In this document: in pieces, positions 16,488-25,926 of the stretch | Position numbering within the stretch: the first letter of the stretch is position 1 | How the letters are laid out: each line of letters opens with the position of its first letter | From: Planctomycetota bacterium | GTDB lineage: Bacteria; Planctomycetota; Planctomycetia; Pirellulales; Pirellulaceae | Direction of reading: 5' to 3' | Assembly: GCA_027619595.1 (NCBI GenBank) | Contig: JAQCHP010000037.1 | Location: 1 to 37,960 of the forward strand | DNA length: 37,960 nucleotides | Notes under the pieces: generated by a model | What the model saw: only the letters and a program-made list of their open reading frames with translations | Told to the model about the DNA's origin: nothing | The model's database searches: none | Translations under genes and position numbers: made by a program

Positions 16488-17975
16488 ATGGTCCTTTGGA
16501 TCGTTCTGGGCATACTGTTGTTGTTCTTTGGGTTCGCGGCGTACAAGAGCGCGGAAATCTGGAATGCAGCGCACATTGCGCTGGCTGCGGGTATCTTCGT
16601 GCTGGCATTGGTATTTATTTTTCTTGCTGCTGCTAACTTGCGTACGCGTTTGGCTTGGATGAAGCACGTGGAAACTCTGACCACGAAGGCCGAACAGGCG
16701 GAACTTAAAACGACCGAGCTGAGTACTTCGATTCGCAGGTCCACGGAAGAGTTGGACAGGAACATCCAATTGCGTGGCCAAGTGTGGCGGAATCTAGCGG
16801 CCGTTACAGCCGAGGGGCAAGGCTTTGTCTTGAATTCCGCGGCTTGGGGTGACGCAAGTTGGCGGCGTTTCGGCTTGGAAGAAGATTCGAACGAGCCCCC
16901 ACCGGTTGAGGCAGATGACGCAGCTAGCGGTGCGACTCCGAAAGCCGAGCCCGCAACGACGTCTCGGCCAACTGGACTGCAAACGCAAACGATCGTGTTT
17001 GCGTTTGCGGAAGCTCCTATTCACCTATCGTTTCTTCCCGAGCCACTCCGGCTGCCGATTCAAGAATTGCTACTGCGAGATTCCTCCATCGTCGAAAAAG
17101 ACGTTCGAGCAGTGCTTCGAATTCCGTTTGCCTATCTCGGTGAGTTTCGTATTGCCGAGGTCGACGGCAGCAAAGTCGTAGTGCATCCGACCGCGCCGCT
17201 CAGCGAGACTCAACTGGCGGTGATCAAGACCGGCTCCCCCTGGACCCTCTACGATACAATGCCCCGCGACGCTCAAGATGTTTTTGAGGGAGCCAAACCA
17301 GAGCAATTGCAAGCACTCTTTATGGCGATGACCAACGCAGCGCCGGACCAGATTGCCCCGCTGGTGGAAGAGTACTTGCGAGACCGCCAAGACGCTCAAC
17401 CGGCCGATCTGCCGGAACGACGATGGGCCGAAATAAAATTCGTAAAGGAACGTACTTTTGAGGTCGATGTTCCTGCCGAAGGTGAGTCCGCTCTGCCCGA
17501 TAAGCCGTTCGATGTGAGTGGTCGTGCTCGTGATTCGAACTTGAGACAGGGGACCGATGGTCCGGCGACCGTACAGCCGGAACAGACCGGGATTTTCGAT
17601 TCCGTTACGGCGAAGGTCCTCATCGATTCCGGCGTAGCACAGCCGGTGCGCGAAGTATTCGTTCGCCACCTACGTGACTACGCCTATGATTTCCGCAGTA
17701 AGAACCTTGGGCTCAGCGCACTTCAAGATCGCATGTCGGTCATTCAACGCAATCTGGAAGTTTTTAAACAGTCTCAAGTAACCGTCGAACAACAGATTGA
17801 ATATCGAACGCAAGAGCGAGATAAGCTGAACGGAGATTTACGCGGTTTCGATCAAGAACGGAAGGTGTTGACAGCCTACCTTGCTCAACTGGAAGCCCGC
17901 ATCGCGGAATTGCGCCAGACACTGAAGACGCTGTACCTCAATAATCAGCGCGCCGTGCAGGGGATGTCCGGCTAG
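16488..17975 (+). CDS. Hypothetical membrane protein with coiled coils
   Basis: I do not recognise a named family. The 495-residue product begins with two hydrophobic helices (about 2-20 and 30-50), followed by a predicted coiled coil (about 58-95), a Pro/Ala/Thr-rich linker (about 130-165), a globular central region of about 190 residues, and a second long coiled coil from about 405 to 490 (SVIQRNLEVFKQ, EQQIEYRTQERDKL, LEARIAELRQTLKTL). This suggests a membrane-anchored structural or scaffolding protein with its bulk on one face of the membrane. The ATG has an AGGAG site at 7 bases. It stands alone, divergent from the tolC-like gene and convergent with a rhomboid gene. Confidence 0.75.
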   Translation: MVLWIVLGILLLFFGFAAYKSAEIWNAAHIALAAGIFVLALVFIFLAAANLRTRLAWMKHVETLTTKAEQAELKTTELSTSIRRSTEELDRNIQLRGQVWRNLAAVTAEGQGFVLNSAAWGDASWRRFGLEEDSNEPPPVEADDAASGATPKAEPATTSRPTGLQTQTIVFAFAEAPIHLSFLPEPLRLPIQELLLRDSSIVEKDVRAVLRIPFAYLGEFRIAEVDGSKVVVHPTAPLSETQLAVIKTGSPWTLYDTMPRDAQDVFEGAKPEQLQALFMAMTNAAPDQIAPLVEEYLRDRQDAQPADLPERRWAEIKFVKERTFEVDVPAEGESALPDKPFDVSGRARDSNLRQGTDGPATVQPEQTGIFDSVTAKVLIDSGVAQPVREVFVRHLRDYAYDFRSKNLGLSALQDRMSVIQRNLEVFKQSQVTVEQQIEYRTQERDKLNGDLRGFDQERKVLTAYLAQLEARIAELRQTLKTLYLNNQRAVQGMSG

Positions 17976-17981
17976 TCTAGA

Positions 17982-18019
17982 TGCCGCCATGCAGTCCCGC
18001 TGCTGCCATGAAGTCCCGC
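17982..18019. repeat. Two-copy 19-base tandem repeat
   Basis: TGCCGCCATGCAGTCCCGC is followed directly by TGCTGCCATGAAGTCCCGC; the copies differ at two positions. The repeat lies in the 79-base gap between two convergent genes and looks like a local duplication with no evident function. Confidence 0.8.
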
Positions 18020-18054
18020 AGACGATTGGCATTTTGACGCAGCGGAGGCGGACG

Positions 18055-18918
18055 CTATTGGCGTTGTTCACGCACCTGCCGACTGTAAGACTCGAGGATC
18101 CGCCGCTCACGTGGCGTGAGGCTTGACTCACCATCGCGATGGAGCTTCTCCAAAATGCGGTCGGCGTCGACTGCCAGTCGGTCGACTTCTTCACTTCCCC
18201 GGTAAACTTTGAGTCGTCTGCCCGTCGCCCAGCCGCGGAGGGGTGTTGTGATGCGGGATAGGAAGCGGTCCCCGCTCGTCCCGTAAAAGAAGTAGATGAA
18301 GCCGCATGCCGCTCCCACCAAGTGCACTAAATACGCCACGTTTTGCCGTGGACTCACAACTCCACTGATGTCCATGAGCACATAAGCGACACCCACGACC
18401 CACGCTGGAGCCGGAAACAGCATCATGATGAACAAACGCCGATGGGGAAAATTTAAACAAAACAAAGCAAAAATCGAGACGACCGCTCCCGAAGCTCCCA
18501 ACATGGCTGCCCCTTGCGGGTCACCACCGGCATTCTTGACGATGAAGTAGGTAGAGAACGTCCAAATGACGCTCCCCATGAGCAGAGCGAAGAGATACAC
18601 CTGAAGGAACCTTGGACCGCCATATACCGATTCGACTTCCCGACCGAACATGTAAAGCATGAACATATTAAAAAATATGTGTTGCCAATTCGTTGGATCG
18701 TGCGCAAACCCGCATGTGAGAAACTTCCACCACAATGCCGGACGCATGGCCACATCGGCCGTGACAACCAACCAGCTGTCTAAGTCGAAAAAGACCATCG
18801 CCAAAAATACAACGGCATTGAGCAAGATTAACTTGCCCACCATGGTCTTTGGCGCGGCGAGTTGTACCCCGGGACGCGGAGAATCATCGCGGTAATACGG
18901 CCGATCGTAGATCCCCAT
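18055..18918 (-). CDS. Rhomboid family intramembrane serine protease
   Basis: A 287-residue polytopic membrane protein. The catalytic serine is Ser143 in MLGASGAVV, the partner histidine is His199 in LVHLVGAACGF, and the HxxxN element is His80-IFF-Asn84. About six hydrophobic segments lie between residues 27 and 215, followed by a charged cytoplasmic tail of about 70 residues ending LTPRERRILESYSRQVREQRQ. Rhomboids cut membrane-spanning substrates inside the bilayer; the substrate here is unknown. I chose the ATG at 18918 because planctomycete homologues begin MGIYDR-YYRD; a GTG at 18924 would add two residues. It is transcribed toward the coiled-coil protein gene and stands alone. Confidence 0.92.
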   Translation of the reverse strand: MGIYDRPYYRDDSPRPGVQLAAPKTMVGKLILLNAVVFLAMVFFDLDSWLVVTADVAMRPALWWKFLTCGFAHDPTNWQHIFFNMFMLYMFGREVESVYGGPRFLQVYLFALLMGSVIWTFSTYFIVKNAGGDPQGAAMLGASGAVVSIFALFCLNFPHRRLFIMMLFPAPAWVVGVAYVLMDISGVVSPRQNVAYLVHLVGAACGFIYFFYGTSGDRFLSRITTPLRGWATGRRLKVYRGSEEVDRLAVDADRILEKLHRDGESSLTPRERRILESYSRQVREQRQ

Positions 18919-19072
18919 AGACACTCATGAATTCGAAGGGAAATTGCTGTTTACTTACTTCCAAGAGGGCTCCGTGAAGGCAGCTGGCGGAATTAATTGA
19001 CCGACAACCCCTCCCGAAGGATATCGCACGGTGTAAATTCCGAACAGGGTGGTCGAACCGAGGATGGCGGGT

Positions 19073-21454
19073 CTACTGCTGCATGGCAAAATGCACGAAA
19101 TTGATTCCAAGTTTTACGGCGTCTTCGGTCGCATATCCTTCACATTCGATTGACGGATGGTTTTCCCATGCGCAGCTCAAATCCAGCGGCGAGAAGAGAA
19201 CCACCATTCGTCCCCCCCGCTCTACGGCCTCGCACGTCGGAACCTCTTCGACGGTCACGCTTCGGAGGGGTTCGTCCTGCGCGACGCGCGCTGTCGGATG
19301 GCGAACCTTAGCACGCGTTACGTCAAATCCATCAAAACCAGCGAACTCACCCGAAAACAACGGGTGACTGGCTGGTACCGCATGGAGCCGTGCTTCTGGG
19401 AATATGTGGGACATCTCGGTTCGGAACGATGCGGAAAACTCCTGACTGGCACAAATGGCATTGGCAATCAGGAAGCCACCCTTGTCCAAATAGTTCCGAA
19501 TTGCCTGGCGTTGCTCACTAGTCCACTCGAACGAACGTCGTCCGTGGACAAAGATGATCGGCAAGTCTTTCAATTGAGCGTCGTTAGGTTCTATTAGGGG
19601 CGTTTCGAGACGGACAGCGACTTCGGCGTAGTCGCGCAGTTTCAGCAGGAGGTTCCCGACGGCTGCCGCTGCCTCGTGGCTCCCCCCAGAATGCCGCAAT
19701 TGCGCCACACGTAGGGCGTCCGGGATCGTAGGAACGTCCGATTTCGGGTTGGGTACGTTGATTCGGTCCAGTTTGTCCCGCAATTGTCGGTTCGTGGCAT
19801 AGGCAAGAACGTTCGTTCCCATCGCGAGGCCTCCCAGCACCTTTTCGCGAGCGTCCGCGGGTAAATCATCGAGGAGACGTTGATTCCCCAACTGCCATAG
19901 GCACGACAAATCTTCTGGGCAATACACAACACCCGTTCGACAACAGGCGTCGAGCCCATACAAAGGTCGGATCTGGTTGTCCGGAACCGTCTGCTCGGCG
20001 TACCAAATCGGGTGGTCTGATTCCAGGAATCGTAGGCGGGTCTCGGGAAAGAGTTCCTGCATCAGTTGGCGGAAGTCCTTGTCGAATCCCTTTCCGCCAC
20101 AGCAAGCGTTGGCAAAAACAAAGCCCCCACCGACAACGTAATTTCGTAAATTCTGTTTCTGGGCGGAAGTCAGCTGCAATCCGTCCCTACCACAAAGAAA
20201 CAGAACCGGAGACTGGAGCAAATCCTCGACCGTAGCCGCCTTGATATCAATGTTCTGCCATGTCATGTCTTGATGCCAACGTCGTTCCACGTGTTGGGTC
20301 AAGTTGGCAAGATCGTGTTGATGGTGGTTCGTGTCTTCCGATTCGTCCGAGACTAGTTTCGAAATCAGAATCGGACGACGCCCCTTTGACAGAAACAGGA
20401 TCGCGAAGGACGTGCCAATGATGTCGTTCTCAACATCTTCCCCTTTCCAGCTGCCATTGAGTGGGTCCTGTCGCGCAAGGATCCGGCTGGTCCCCTCACG
20501 ATACCAGTCGTGATCCCCAATGAATCGCCGCCCCGACATTCTGCCCACGCGTTCTACGCCGTACATGTAGTAGAAGTACCAGCCTAACCCGCCGGCTCCA
20601 CCATCTCCGGGATTCTTTTGGACCGAAAAGTGTCGCGCCAGCCAATCAAAACCTCGTTCAATCTCAGGGTGTTGTTCCAAGACGCCGCAGCATTGCATGC
20701 TACCTTGCGCGTCGACTGTGGCTGTTCCTTTTTCGAGTTCCCCGTGTGCAATAATCAACGATGCGATTCCGGCGCACGTCATGCTGCCGGACGGACCGTA
20801 CTGAGGCGAGTCCGAATACTTCCAGCTACCGTCGGGAAGCTGTAGTCGCTGCCAGTAGTCCTGTGCGAGCCGCCATGTTCGATCCTCTACGGAGATCCCG
20901 TTTCGTTCCGCCTCGTGCAATGCCATGAGCGCGTATTGTGTATTGGATGGATCATGACTATCGGGATTGGGATTGCGTCCATAATTCCAGCCCCCCTTCC
21001 CTTTGCCCGTCGTAATTTGCGTCGATTGGAGTTGGGCCACCAACCCTTGGAGACGAGGCAAGTCCTTGCGCGGTTCTGCCGCACAGTAGACGAGGATGTG
21101 CAAAGCAAGCGCGTACGTTTGTGACTCTGGATCGGTTTCTCGCAAGAAGTCAAGCGCTTTGGTAACGGCGCGGTCGCGGGGTGTGTACCCACTGCTCATC
21201 AAGGCCAGCGCAGCAAGAGCCGTTGCGCCACCGGGTTGATTCGTACGCTCGTAGTCCCGCCAGCTTCCGTCGTTTTTTTGGATCGACAACAGGTAGCCCG
21301 CACCACGTTGAATTGCGATTCGAACTTTCTCGGGTGACAGTTGGTCGTCCGCGCGGCAAACGTAGGGACAACCGTAGGCTAGAAGGATAGCCATGAGTCC
21401 AATCACCCCATTGCCGGGACTTGCTGGTCGTGAAAAAGCACCTATCCTTCGCAT
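19073..21454 (-). CDS. Secreted terpene-cyclase-like toroid protein with two DUF4159 domains
   Basis: A 793-residue exported protein. A signal sequence (about 1-36, hydrophobic GVIGLMAILLAYGC) precedes an alpha/alpha-toroid of squalene-cyclase/prenyltransferase type (about 45-365), with repeats such as NDGSWRDYE, LPDGSWKYSD and LNGSWKGEDV. Two tandem DUF4159 domains follow (about 390-590 and 600-790). The domains correspond position by position: SPVLFLCGRDGLQLT with LPIIFVHGRRSFEWT, and NYVVGGGFVFANACCG with NYLDKGGFLIANAICA. No cyclase DxDD motif is visible, so an enzyme role is unlikely and a binding role more so. It is divergent from the MoxR-DUF58-BatA-VWA operon, a common planctomycete association. 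Confidence 0.85.
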   Translation of the reverse strand: MRRIGAFSRPASPGNGVIGLMAILLAYGCPYVCRADDQLSPEKVRIAIQRGAGYLLSIQKNDGSWRDYERTNQPGGATALAALALMSSGYTPRDRAVTKALDFLRETDPESQTYALALHILVYCAAEPRKDLPRLQGLVAQLQSTQITTGKGKGGWNYGRNPNPDSHDPSNTQYALMALHEAERNGISVEDRTWRLAQDYWQRLQLPDGSWKYSDSPQYGPSGSMTCAGIASLIIAHGELEKGTATVDAQGSMQCCGVLEQHPEIERGFDWLARHFSVQKNPGDGGAGGLGWYFYYMYGVERVGRMSGRRFIGDHDWYREGTSRILARQDPLNGSWKGEDVENDIIGTSFAILFLSKGRRPILISKLVSDESEDTNHHQHDLANLTQHVERRWHQDMTWQNIDIKAATVEDLLQSPVLFLCGRDGLQLTSAQKQNLRNYVVGGGFVFANACCGGKGFDKDFRQLMQELFPETRLRFLESDHPIWYAEQTVPDNQIRPLYGLDACCRTGVVYCPEDLSCLWQLGNQRLLDDLPADAREKVLGGLAMGTNVLAYATNRQLRDKLDRINVPNPKSDVPTIPDALRVAQLRHSGGSHEAAAAVGNLLLKLRDYAEVAVRLETPLIEPNDAQLKDLPIIFVHGRRSFEWTSEQRQAIRNYLDKGGFLIANAICASQEFSASFRTEMSHIFPEARLHAVPASHPLFSGEFAGFDGFDVTRAKVRHPTARVAQDEPLRSVTVEEVPTCEAVERGGRMVVLFSPLDLSCAWENHPSIECEGYATEDAVKLGINFVHFAMQQ

Positions 21455-21565
21455 GTTATCTTATCTCGTTCATCGGATTCGCGTTGCTGACTCGGGCCGT
21501 GGCCGATAGAATTCTACTGATTCTCAGGTGGCAAGATCCAGTTCGGCGGAGGAATTTCCAATATC

Positions 21566-22606
21566 GTGGCGACAAAACAACGTAGCCTAGGAGAGGTACT
21601 GCAGGAATTCCGCCAGCATCGTCTCTTATTGCAGCAGGAATTGCAAAAAGTAATTATCGGTCAAGACGAGGTGATCGAACAGGTACTCGCAGCTATTTTT
21701 ACGCGCGGGCATTGCTTGCTGGAAGGCGTTCCAGGTTTGGCAAAAACACTGCTCGTAAGCACTTTGGCCCGCATTTTGGACGTTGGGTTCAAACGCATCC
21801 AGTTCACGCCGGACCTCATGCCATCCGATATTACCGGCACAAATGTCCTGGAAGAAGACGAGGCCGGTCGTCGCATATTTCGGTTCGTCGAGGGGCCGGT
21901 GTTTACCAATGTTCTGTTGGCCGATGAAATCAACCGCACGCCTCCCAAGACACAATCGGCGTTACTTCAGGCCATGCAAGAGCGACAGGTTACGGTTGGT
22001 CGCGAGACCTATGATCTCCCCGACCCTTTTTTCACGATCGCCACCCAAAATCCAATTGAACAGGAGGGTACGTATCCCCTGCCTGAAGCCCAGCTCGATC
22101 GATTCATGTTTAACATCAAGATCGGCTATCCGACGGCGGACGAAGAAGAAAAGATCCTGACGCTCACGACGCGTCAAGAGAAAGCCGAAGTTCGCAAGAT
22201 CTTGTCTGCTCGCTCGATCGTGAACCTGCAAAAGTTGGTGGGAAGTGTGGCCGTCAGCGAGTTTGTGATCCGTTACGTAGCCCAACTCGTGCGGGCTACG
22301 CGCCCCCAAGATTCTGCCGCTCCGCAATTTGTGCAGGATCTCGTTGAATGGGGCGCGGGTCCGAGGGCTGGCCAATTCTTGATTCATGGTGGCAAGGCAA
22401 TGGCCGCCATGGAGGGCCGATTTTCCGTCGGAATTGAACATATTCAAAAGGTCGCGATTCCTGTGTTGCGTCATCGAGTGAGCGCGAACTTTCAGGCCCA
22501 AGCCGAGGGACTCTCCACGGACGATATCGTGCGTCGGCTCTTGAAAGAAGTGCCACAACCCGACATCCCCAAGTACGATATCCCCCCTCCCGCTCCCAGC
22601 GTCTGA
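21566..22606 (+). CDS. MoxR family AAA+ ATPase
   Basis: A 346-residue MoxR-type ATPase. Walker A is GVPGLAKT (54-61), Walker B is VLLADEINRTPPKTQSALL, sensor 1 is ATQNPIEQEGTYPLPEAQLDRF, and the C-terminal lid is present. MoxR ATPases act as chaperones that mature or activate complexes, typically with DUF58 and VWA partners. It starts with GTG preceded by a GGAGG somewhat far upstream (about 13 bases), and is followed after 10 bases by DUF58, then by BatA-like and VWA genes, forming one operon. Confidence 0.93.
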   Translation: MATKQRSLGEVLQEFRQHRLLLQQELQKVIIGQDEVIEQVLAAIFTRGHCLLEGVPGLAKTLLVSTLARILDVGFKRIQFTPDLMPSDITGTNVLEEDEAGRRIFRFVEGPVFTNVLLADEINRTPPKTQSALLQAMQERQVTVGRETYDLPDPFFTIATQNPIEQEGTYPLPEAQLDRFMFNIKIGYPTADEEEKILTLTTRQEKAEVRKILSARSIVNLQKLVGSVAVSEFVIRYVAQLVRATRPQDSAAPQFVQDLVEWGAGPRAGQFLIHGGKAMAAMEGRFSVGIEHIQKVAIPVLRHRVSANFQAQAEGLSTDDIVRRLLKEVPQPDIPKYDIPPPAPSV

Positions 22607-22616
22607 AGGGGAGAGT

Positions 22617-23510
22617 ATGTCGGTTGAACGTTATCTAAAACCCGAGGTTGTACGCCAAATCGCACGACTCGATTTGCGCGCCAAATTCCTGGTGAAAGGC
22701 TTTTTGCACGGCCTGCACGCCAGTCCCTTTCACGGATTCTCGGTTGAATTCAGTGAACATCGTCGCTACGCGCCAGGTGACGACCCACATGATATCGATT
22801 GGACCGTATTCGCCAAAACGGAAAAATACTACGTCAAAAAGTTTGAAGCCGAAACGAACATGACAGGCTATATTGCCGTCGATAAGAGCGAGTCGATGGC
22901 GTACACCTATCGCCAGGATTTCAGCAAGTTTCAGTATGCGATTTCTCTGGCCGCCGCATTGACCTACCTGATGATTGGTCAGCAAGACCCCGTCGGTTTG
23001 GTCACCTTTGACGATCGGATCCGACAGAGCCTTCCGCCGCGGTCCAAACGAACGCATCTAGGCCATGTACTTACGCTCTTGGCGCGATTGCAGCCGGCGG
23101 GGCGCACCGATGTGGCATATTGCATCAATCAACTCGCGGCGATGCTCAAACATCATAGCCTTGTCATTTTCATGACCGACCTATTGGCAGATCCACAGCC
23201 AATTCTTAGCGCGTTGCGTCGCCTTCGGCACGGCGGGCATGATGTGATACTCTTTCACATATTAGATGAGGCGGAGGTCTATTTTCCCTTCGATGGCCAA
23301 ATGGAGTTTGAAGATTCTGAAACAGGCGAGCGGCTCGAAGTCGACTCCAGCGGTTATCGGACATCCTATCGAGATCAAGTCTCTGCCTTCCGAGACGATT
23401 ACCAAAAGGAGTGTTTGCAAGTGGGTGTCGACTACGTACCCTTGGACACGAGCATGGCCTTCGACAAGGCACTATTGGAGTACCTGCACAGCCGACAGTC
23501 TCGATTTTAG
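22617..23510 (+). CDS. DUF58 domain protein (MoxR partner)
   Basis: A 297-residue soluble protein with the DUF58 signature around residues 43-75 (EFSEHRRYAPGDDPHDIDW) followed by a VWA-like fold beginning YIAVDKSESM, whose DxSxS metal-site pattern is altered to DKSES. DUF58 proteins occur next to MoxR in most bacteria and are thought to be clients or adaptors. The ATG has a GGGGAG site and lies 10 bases after moxR. The next gene begins 34 bases downstream. Confidence 0.92.
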   Translation: MSVERYLKPEVVRQIARLDLRAKFLVKGFLHGLHASPFHGFSVEFSEHRRYAPGDDPHDIDWTVFAKTEKYYVKKFEAETNMTGYIAVDKSESMAYTYRQDFSKFQYAISLAAALTYLMIGQQDPVGLVTFDDRIRQSLPPRSKRTHLGHVLTLLARLQPAGRTDVAYCINQLAAMLKHHSLVIFMTDLLADPQPILSALRRLRHGGHDVILFHILDEAEVYFPFDGQMEFEDSETGERLEVDSSGYRTSYRDQVSAFRDDYQKECLQVGVDYVPLDTSMAFDKALLEYLHSRQSRF

Positions 23511-23544
23511 TCTAGGTCCGTCGTCGTCAAGGAAAGTAGGTTCC

Positions 23545-25926
23545 ATGCTACCTGTGGAGTTTCTGCATCAAACGCTGCTGATCGCGGGGGGCTTGGCGCT
23601 TTCAATTCCCGTCGCTCTGCACTTGTTGACACGTCGGAAACCCTTGCGAATGCGGTTTCCTGCCGTACGTTTCCTGCAGCAGAAGCAGGCACAGACGCAT
23701 CGGCAACTTCAAATTCGACACTGGTTGTTGCTCATGCTGCGATGCTTATTGCTGGGACTGCTGGCGCTGTTATTGTCCCGGCCTCGGGTGGCGACTTCTG
23801 CCAGTGGGATTAGTTTCCTGGTCTTGGTGGTAGTTTGCCTTTGTGTAGCGGCAGGAGGGTTGGCGGCCCTTCTACTTTGGGGTGAACGGCAGGGACGCGC
23901 TCTTACGATCGGCACGATAGCGATGCTTGGAGTTGCGGTCCTGATCACTGGACTCGTGTACGGATTCGGCTCGCAGCGCGGTGCCCTCTGGAGGGATGAG
24001 GAAGAACCGGTCGCGGCTGCAATTGTAGTCGACACCGCTCCGTACATGGACTACCTACATGCCAGTGAAACTCGACTACAACTTGCACAGAAGATGGCGG
24101 CCGAGTTGCTGTCCCAGTTTCCGGCAGGGAGTGAAATCGGGATTGTTGATTCTCATGGCCCCGTCGGCCTGCTATCCCCCGAAAAAGGCAGCGTCGAGCG
24201 AACACTTAAGGGTCTCCGACTGGCCCACTTTGCCAGACCCGTTCGCGAACTTGTGAAACACGGCATAACCATGGTGACAAGTTCACAATTGTCCGCCAAG
24301 GAACTTTACCTGTTCAGTGATCTCGGCTCGCTAGCCTGGGATCAAACCAATCCACAGCTTTGGGACTCCGTGCGCGAGGAATCGCGGTCGTTGTCGATCC
24401 AAGTATTGGACGTGGGAATTCAAGAACGAGTCAACGTCGCGCTGAATCCTGTGCGACTTGTCCCCGAAGTCGTTTCCGCGGGGCAAACAGTACAAGTAGT
24501 CGTCGATGTGGAGCAGTTAGGTCCGGCGCGTGATGTGCAGCTAGAACTGGCTTTAGAACAGCCGCAGGCCGATTTGCCGGTTGTTATTGATGGGCAGGTG
24601 CGAGTGCCAACACTCATCGGTCGCGATCTACGCACGGTATCGCTCGACGCCAATGGATCGTCTACGGTATCGTTTGAGCTTAAGGGACTGCCTCAAGGCA
24701 CGCATCATGGTGTGGTTCGACTGCGTGATCTCGAAGACGGACTGGCCGGCGATAATCTCCGCTATTTCAGTCTGCTGGTGCGCAACAATCGACGCATTCT
24801 GTTGGTGAGCTGGGACGTTGCAGCGCGGGATACTATGGACCGCTTGTTGTTGGCCGCGGGATTCGGCTGCGATGTGGTCGATGCAGCGCAATTGGAATCC
24901 GTGGACGACTCCAGCTACGATGCTATGTGTTGGATCGATCCGCCTCCTTTGCCACCAGCGGTTTGGCGAAAAGCGACGAAGTTTGTCGAACGCGGGGGAG
25001 GCATTTTGATTGCCTTGGGGCCGCGTGCGCGTCCACCCGAGCAGTTTTCTTCGCAGGCAGCACTTGCATTGACGCCAGCCGCCAATGTGCGAGTTTGGAA
25101 CGCCGTCGATCCGTTGGCTCTACAAGTCACGGACGTATCCCACCGAGCACTGGCATGGGTCGAGCCCCATCGGTCAGTCATCCCTTGGTCTGCATTTCCG
25201 GTGTTTCAACATTGGTATGTCGGCAGCCTACAGCCCGATAGCCAAATCGTGGCCACCTACAATCAGGGTCAACCCGCCATTCTGGACCGCGCTGTGGGAA
25301 AAGGACATGTCGTAATGCTTACGACACCCCTGGGACAGTCGCAACACGACCGCACGGAAATCGCCTGGAACCGTTTACTGCTAGGTGAAAACGATGACTG
25401 GCCGACCTTCACTCTGGTCGTGGAATTGTTCGAATACCTGACCGACTCCACATCCAATCAATCCAACTTCATGGCGGGCGAGTCCGTGCGGCTTGCCTGG
25501 AAGAACGCACCAGAGAGTGCGGTTTATCAACTGTTCACTCCCGATGATACCTGGCAATCGCTGACAGCAGAAAACGATGGCAGTGTACGACTTCCTTTCG
25601 TCGAAGTGCCTGGCGTTTATCGACTCAAGTCCTTGTTGCCGGATTCGTCGCACCACGGATTTTCCATCAATCTGTCCGGTCCCGCTACCCAACTTGCTCG
25701 AAGCGAGCCAGAAGAACTGGTAGATGGTTTGCAACTTGCCGATTGGCAGTTCTCGCGCGCGATACCAGAATTGCGGAGAAATGTGCGATTGCGAGGTAGC
25801 TATGAGGCCTACGCTCCATTGCTTGTGTTGCTTGCCGTGGTGCTCGCGTGCGAGCACGTTGCGGCGAACCGATTTTATGCCGTTCGTGGAGAATCGTTAG
25901 GTAGCAGCGAAGGGATTTCGCTATGA
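23545..25926 (+). CDS. BatA-like membrane protein with N-terminal aerotolerance domain
   Basis: A 793-residue membrane protein. The BatA N-terminal domain is seen at the start: a membrane helix ending in LHLLTRRKPLRMRFPAVRFL, then a second helix around 60-78, with further helices near 90-145. The large middle part has a VWA-like segment without an intact metal site (VVDTAPYMDYL, ELYLFSDLGS) and a Rossmann-like segment with VERGGGILIALGP. The final membrane helix is about 755-775. The ATG at 23545 was chosen over the longer open frame because the BatA signature begins there. Its stop overlaps the next start by four bases (ATGA), indicating translational coupling. Confidence 0.88.
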   Translation: MLPVEFLHQTLLIAGGLALSIPVALHLLTRRKPLRMRFPAVRFLQQKQAQTHRQLQIRHWLLLMLRCLLLGLLALLLSRPRVATSASGISFLVLVVVCLCVAAGGLAALLLWGERQGRALTIGTIAMLGVAVLITGLVYGFGSQRGALWRDEEEPVAAAIVVDTAPYMDYLHASETRLQLAQKMAAELLSQFPAGSEIGIVDSHGPVGLLSPEKGSVERTLKGLRLAHFARPVRELVKHGITMVTSSQLSAKELYLFSDLGSLAWDQTNPQLWDSVREESRSLSIQVLDVGIQERVNVALNPVRLVPEVVSAGQTVQVVVDVEQLGPARDVQLELALEQPQADLPVVIDGQVRVPTLIGRDLRTVSLDANGSSTVSFELKGLPQGTHHGVVRLRDLEDGLAGDNLRYFSLLVRNNRRILLVSWDVAARDTMDRLLLAAGFGCDVVDAAQLESVDDSSYDAMCWIDPPPLPPAVWRKATKFVERGGGILIALGPRARPPEQFSSQAALALTPAANVRVWNAVDPLALQVTDVSHRALAWVEPHRSVIPWSAFPVFQHWYVGSLQPDSQIVATYNQGQPAILDRAVGKGHVVMLTTPLGQSQHDRTEIAWNRLLLGENDDWPTFTLVVELFEYLTDSTSNQSNFMAGESVRLAWKNAPESAVYQLFTPDDTWQSLTAENDGSVRLPFVEVPGVYRLKSLLPDSSHHGFSINLSGPATQLARSEPEELVDGLQLADWQFSRAIPELRRNVRLRGSYEAYAPLLVLLAVVLACEHVAANRFYAVRGESLGSSEGISL

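Noticed and set aside
16096-16608. Minus-strand open frame of 170 codons
   Set aside because: It overlaps the start of a well-supported plus-strand gene and its translation is Arg/Pro/Thr-rich with no motif.
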